In this document: piece by piece, positions 15,855-17,001 of the stretch
How positions within the stretch are numbered: the first letter of the stretch is position 1
Layout: every line of letters begins with the position of its first letter
Source of the DNA: Halieaceae bacterium
GTDB lineage: Bacteria > Pseudomonadota > Gammaproteobacteria > Pseudomonadales > Halieaceae
Direction of reading: 5' to 3'
Assembly (NCBI GenBank): GCA_018666055.1
Contig: JABJAS010000113.1
Span: 1 to 17,001, forward strand
DNA: 17,001 nucleotides
Notes under the pieces: model-generated
Databases searched by the model: none
What the model saw: the letters and a program-made list of their open reading frames with translations, nothing else
Told to the model about the DNA's origin: nothing
Position numbers and translations under genes: made by a program

Positions 15855-15864
15855 CGCCCCGCTG

Positions 15865-15940
15865 CTCCCTGTAGTTAAACAGGATATAACTACCGCCTCC
15901 TAAGCGGTGATTCCAGGTTCGAGTCCTGGCGGGGAGGCCA
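15865..15940 (+). tRNA. tRNA-Arg (anticodon CCU)
   Basis: The cloverleaf folds fully. Acceptor CTCCCTG pairs with CGGGGAG over seven pairs with one G-U. The D stem is GTTA/TAAC. The anticodon stem is ACCGC/GCGGT with loop CTCCTAA, giving anticodon CCT (reads AGG). The variable loop has four bases. The T arm is CCAGG-TTCGAGT-CCTGG. The discriminator is G, and CCA is encoded. The 5' base is C, less common than G. No integrase or attachment-site duplication is seen beside it. Confidence 0.93.
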
Positions 15941-15996
15941 ATAAGATCCAAACGCGCGCGAAACAGGAATCGACAAAAGACTCGAGCAAACAATAG

Positions 15997-16021
15997 ATTC
16001 GCACCCTAAGGCGTGCGGAAT
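15997..16021. repeat. Imperfect inverted repeat downstream of tRNA-Arg
   Basis: ATTCGCAC and GTGCGGAAT form an 8-bp stem with one bulged G around an 8-base centre, about 56 bases after the tRNA. No T-run follows on the plus strand, so it is not a standard terminator. It lies upstream of the small gene at 16069 and could be an operator or a processing structure. Confidence 0.4.
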
Positions 16022-16068
16022 TGAGCCAGCCATGGGGTATGATAAACAAAAGTTAGGTAAGGTCGATT

Positions 16069-16236
16069 ATGAACCGAATCCAAAAACTGTGTGTGCTCAT
16101 CTGTCTGTTTTCGCCCTTCGTCATATACGGGAGCTACGCCCGAGGCGCCCCCGTTGATGAATTGATCTTATTTTGGGGAATCTTTGTGACCAGCTTCTTC
16201 GGCATCTTTCTCTACCGAGAGAAGTCACTGTCATAA
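16069..16236 (+). CDS. Small two-TM membrane protein of unknown function
   Basis: A 55-residue open frame with the marks of a real short gene. AAGGT lies six bases before its ATG, and a TATGAT -10-like box lies at 16038-16043. It has two hydrophobic segments (about residues 7-23 and 31-49) separated by a short polar turn ARGAPVDE, and it ends in a charged YREKSLS tail. The positive N-terminus (MNRIQK) predicts both ends in the cytoplasm. No family is recognised. It is followed 43 bp later by a lipoprotein gene on the same strand. Confidence 0.65.
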   Translation: MNRIQKLCVLICLFSPFVIYGSYARGAPVDELILFWGIFVTSFFGIFLYREKSLS

Positions 16237-16279
16237 AAATCGCTCCCGGCTCACCCCGAATCCTGATTTGGAAAAGATA

Positions 16280-16660
16280 ATGAGATCACTAATGACGATT
16301 GCCTCACTGGCGTTACTTTGCGCTTGTTCTGATCGGTCGAACGGCTCGATGTACTTCGATTGCTCAATGAAATGGGGCCCACGACACCTAATGGAGCTCA
16401 ACCTCTCAGAAAAGACAGCGAATCTTGACTGGGGATTTTATGCAAAGCGCTTGGCAGGGAATGTCCATCCTTACGAGGTCATTGAGGTCTCCGATGAGCT
16501 AGTCACGATCGCGACCCCCCGTGCATCGACAGAAGAGTACAAAGAACGCCAGATCTCGCGAACAGATGGACAGTTCGTCGTCAGTGTCGAGGGCGAAGTC
16601 AGTAAATCATCCGGTGTCTGCACTCAAATAGATAACCCGTATGGTGAGCGAAGCTTCTGA
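16280..16660 (+). CDS. Small predicted lipoprotein of unknown function
   Basis: A 126-residue protein with a short signal and a lipobox ending LLCAC, lipidated at C16 (C at the -2 position is unusual). The mature part has two cysteines, C28 in YFDCSM and C114 in SGVCTQ, likely to pair in the periplasm. It shows beta-rich alternation, with an ISRTDGQFVVSVEG strand pair ahead of the second cysteine. This strand-Gly-x-Cys ending recurs in many small secreted proteobacterial proteins of unknown role (recollection). The ATG at 16280 is preferred over a TTG four codons upstream because the GGAAAAG that would overlap that start serves as its ribosome site. Whether it is made with the small membrane protein upstream is unclear. 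Confidence 0.75.
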   Translation: MRSLMTIASLALLCACSDRSNGSMYFDCSMKWGPRHLMELNLSEKTANLDWGFYAKRLAGNVHPYEVIEVSDELVTIATPRASTEEYKERQISRTDGQFVVSVEGEVSKSSGVCTQIDNPYGERSF

Positions 16661-16875
16661 GTGACCCAATGCCTTAGAAGCCTGCATAGAGCCCTCGACC
16701 TTACGCTGAGGAATTGCTGGTTAAAGCAGTCCTTGGGAGCGTGGTTTTTATGGTTCCAATGCTAAGAGCGGATGCTGGCCAGGCCTTTTTTACGACACGC
16801 GCGAGGTCATATCGTTTCAAACACCCCCCTGCTTCGACCCGCTAGATGATGGCTTAGCCTACAGTATCGGACCAT
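16661..16875. other. Non-coding stretch after the lipoprotein gene
   Basis: Only very short open frames occur. A GTG directly after the lipoprotein stop opens a 34-codon frame of unlikely composition. A run of six Ts at about 16786-16791 follows a GC-rich patch but lacks a stem long enough for an intrinsic terminator. Confidence 0.4.
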
Positions 16876-16898
16876 CCACCATTGTTACTGTATGGTGG
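16876..16898. repeat. Inverted repeat ahead of the last gene
   Basis: CCACCAT (16876-16882) and ATGGTGG (16892-16898) are a perfect 7-bp inverted repeat with a 9-base spacer, ending 13 bases before the GGAG of the following start. The position suits an operator or a leader hairpin controlling that gene. Confidence 0.55.
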
Positions 16899-16922
16899 TG
16901 CCCGAAACAATGGAGATGACTA

Positions 16923-17001
16923 TTGCTCCCGTTTATTTGGTTGATCATTGATATTGGCATCGCGCTGGCGTACATCGCTGCGCCGTGGTTAATTCTGTCA
17001 C
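16923..17001 (+). CDS. Start of a predicted membrane protein, cut by window edge
   Basis: A TTG start with GGAG (16912-16915) seven bases upstream opens a frame of 26 codons that runs off the right edge. The visible part is almost wholly hydrophobic (LLPFIWLIIDIGIALAYIAA, then PWLILS), reading as one transmembrane helix. The arrangement matches the two other TTG-started genes here. An ATG at 16917 in another frame stops after 11 codons. The family cannot be named from this fragment. Confidence 0.5.
   Translation, partial: MLPFIWLIIDIGIALAYIAAPWLILS

Noticed and set aside
15865..16021. tRNA-Arg as an integration site for a mobile element
   Set aside because: No integrase, no direct repeat of the tRNA 3' end and no phage-like gene is visible in the window.
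16774..16791. GC-rich patch followed by six Ts as a terminator for the lipoprotein gene
   Set aside because: The GGCCAGGCC sequence cannot form a stem with a workable loop.

Overview
The window looks like ordinary chromosomal DNA of a free-living, moderately GC-rich gammaproteobacterium. The evidence is slyX, a YciH with a Cys-rich N-terminus, an Slt70-type lytic transglycosylase, a selD-mnmH pair, and a very large TonB-dependent receptor with typical Gram-negative signals. The mix of lipid or xenobiotic enzymes (SRPBCC-SDR fusion, epoxide hydrolase, hotdog thioesterase, YtcJ-like amidohydrolase, quinone-oxidoreductase-like MDR) with a roughly 1000-residue TonB receptor fits marine oligotrophic lineages such as the OM60/NOR5 (Halieaceae) group. 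That placement is inference from gene content, not a database match. I see no integrase, transposase, phage gene or CRISPR array.

Layout: (1) 1-543, minus strand, a lysophospholipid acyltransferase cut by the window edge. It is divergent from a 109-residue basic protein at 723-1052 that has a clear promoter and a TTG start. (2) 1144-4447, plus strand, a probable operon: SRPBCC-DHRS12-like SDR fusion, microsomal-type epoxide hydrolase, and PaaI/THEM4-like hotdog thioesterase. (3) 4469-6446, minus strand, a membrane-anchored YtcJ-type amidohydrolase behind slyX. (4) yciH at 6514-6873 on the plus strand, divergent from slyX and converging with, and overlapping by 15 bp, an MDR oxidoreductase. 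That gene lies just downstream of slt on the minus strand (9949-6859). (5) 10068-12226, plus strand, selD and mnmH, overlapping by one base and together supporting 2-selenouridine formation in tRNA. (6) 12454-15435, minus strand, a 993-residue TonB-dependent receptor ending at a textbook intrinsic terminator. (7) 15436-17001: a gene-poor stretch with a tandem 12-bp repeat, tRNA-Arg(CCU), a 55-residue two-TM protein, a small predicted lipoprotein, and the start of another membrane protein at the right edge.

How the genes fit together: region 2 could form a short route acting on hydrophobic substrates (a carbonyl or alcohol redox step, epoxide opening, CoA-ester hydrolysis), but the substrate cannot be read from sequence. 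selD supplies selenophosphate to mnmH. The remaining genes are mostly household functions (murein recycling, tRNA, translation-factor-like protein, membrane phospholipid synthesis).

I did not find a convincing new multi-gene defence or mobile system. The observations most worth following are the SRPBCC-SDR fusion that lacks the usual catalytic-tetrad Asn, the three-gene operon it heads, the repeat-bearing leader of the TonB receptor, and the unassigned small proteins and non-coding stretch around the tRNA.
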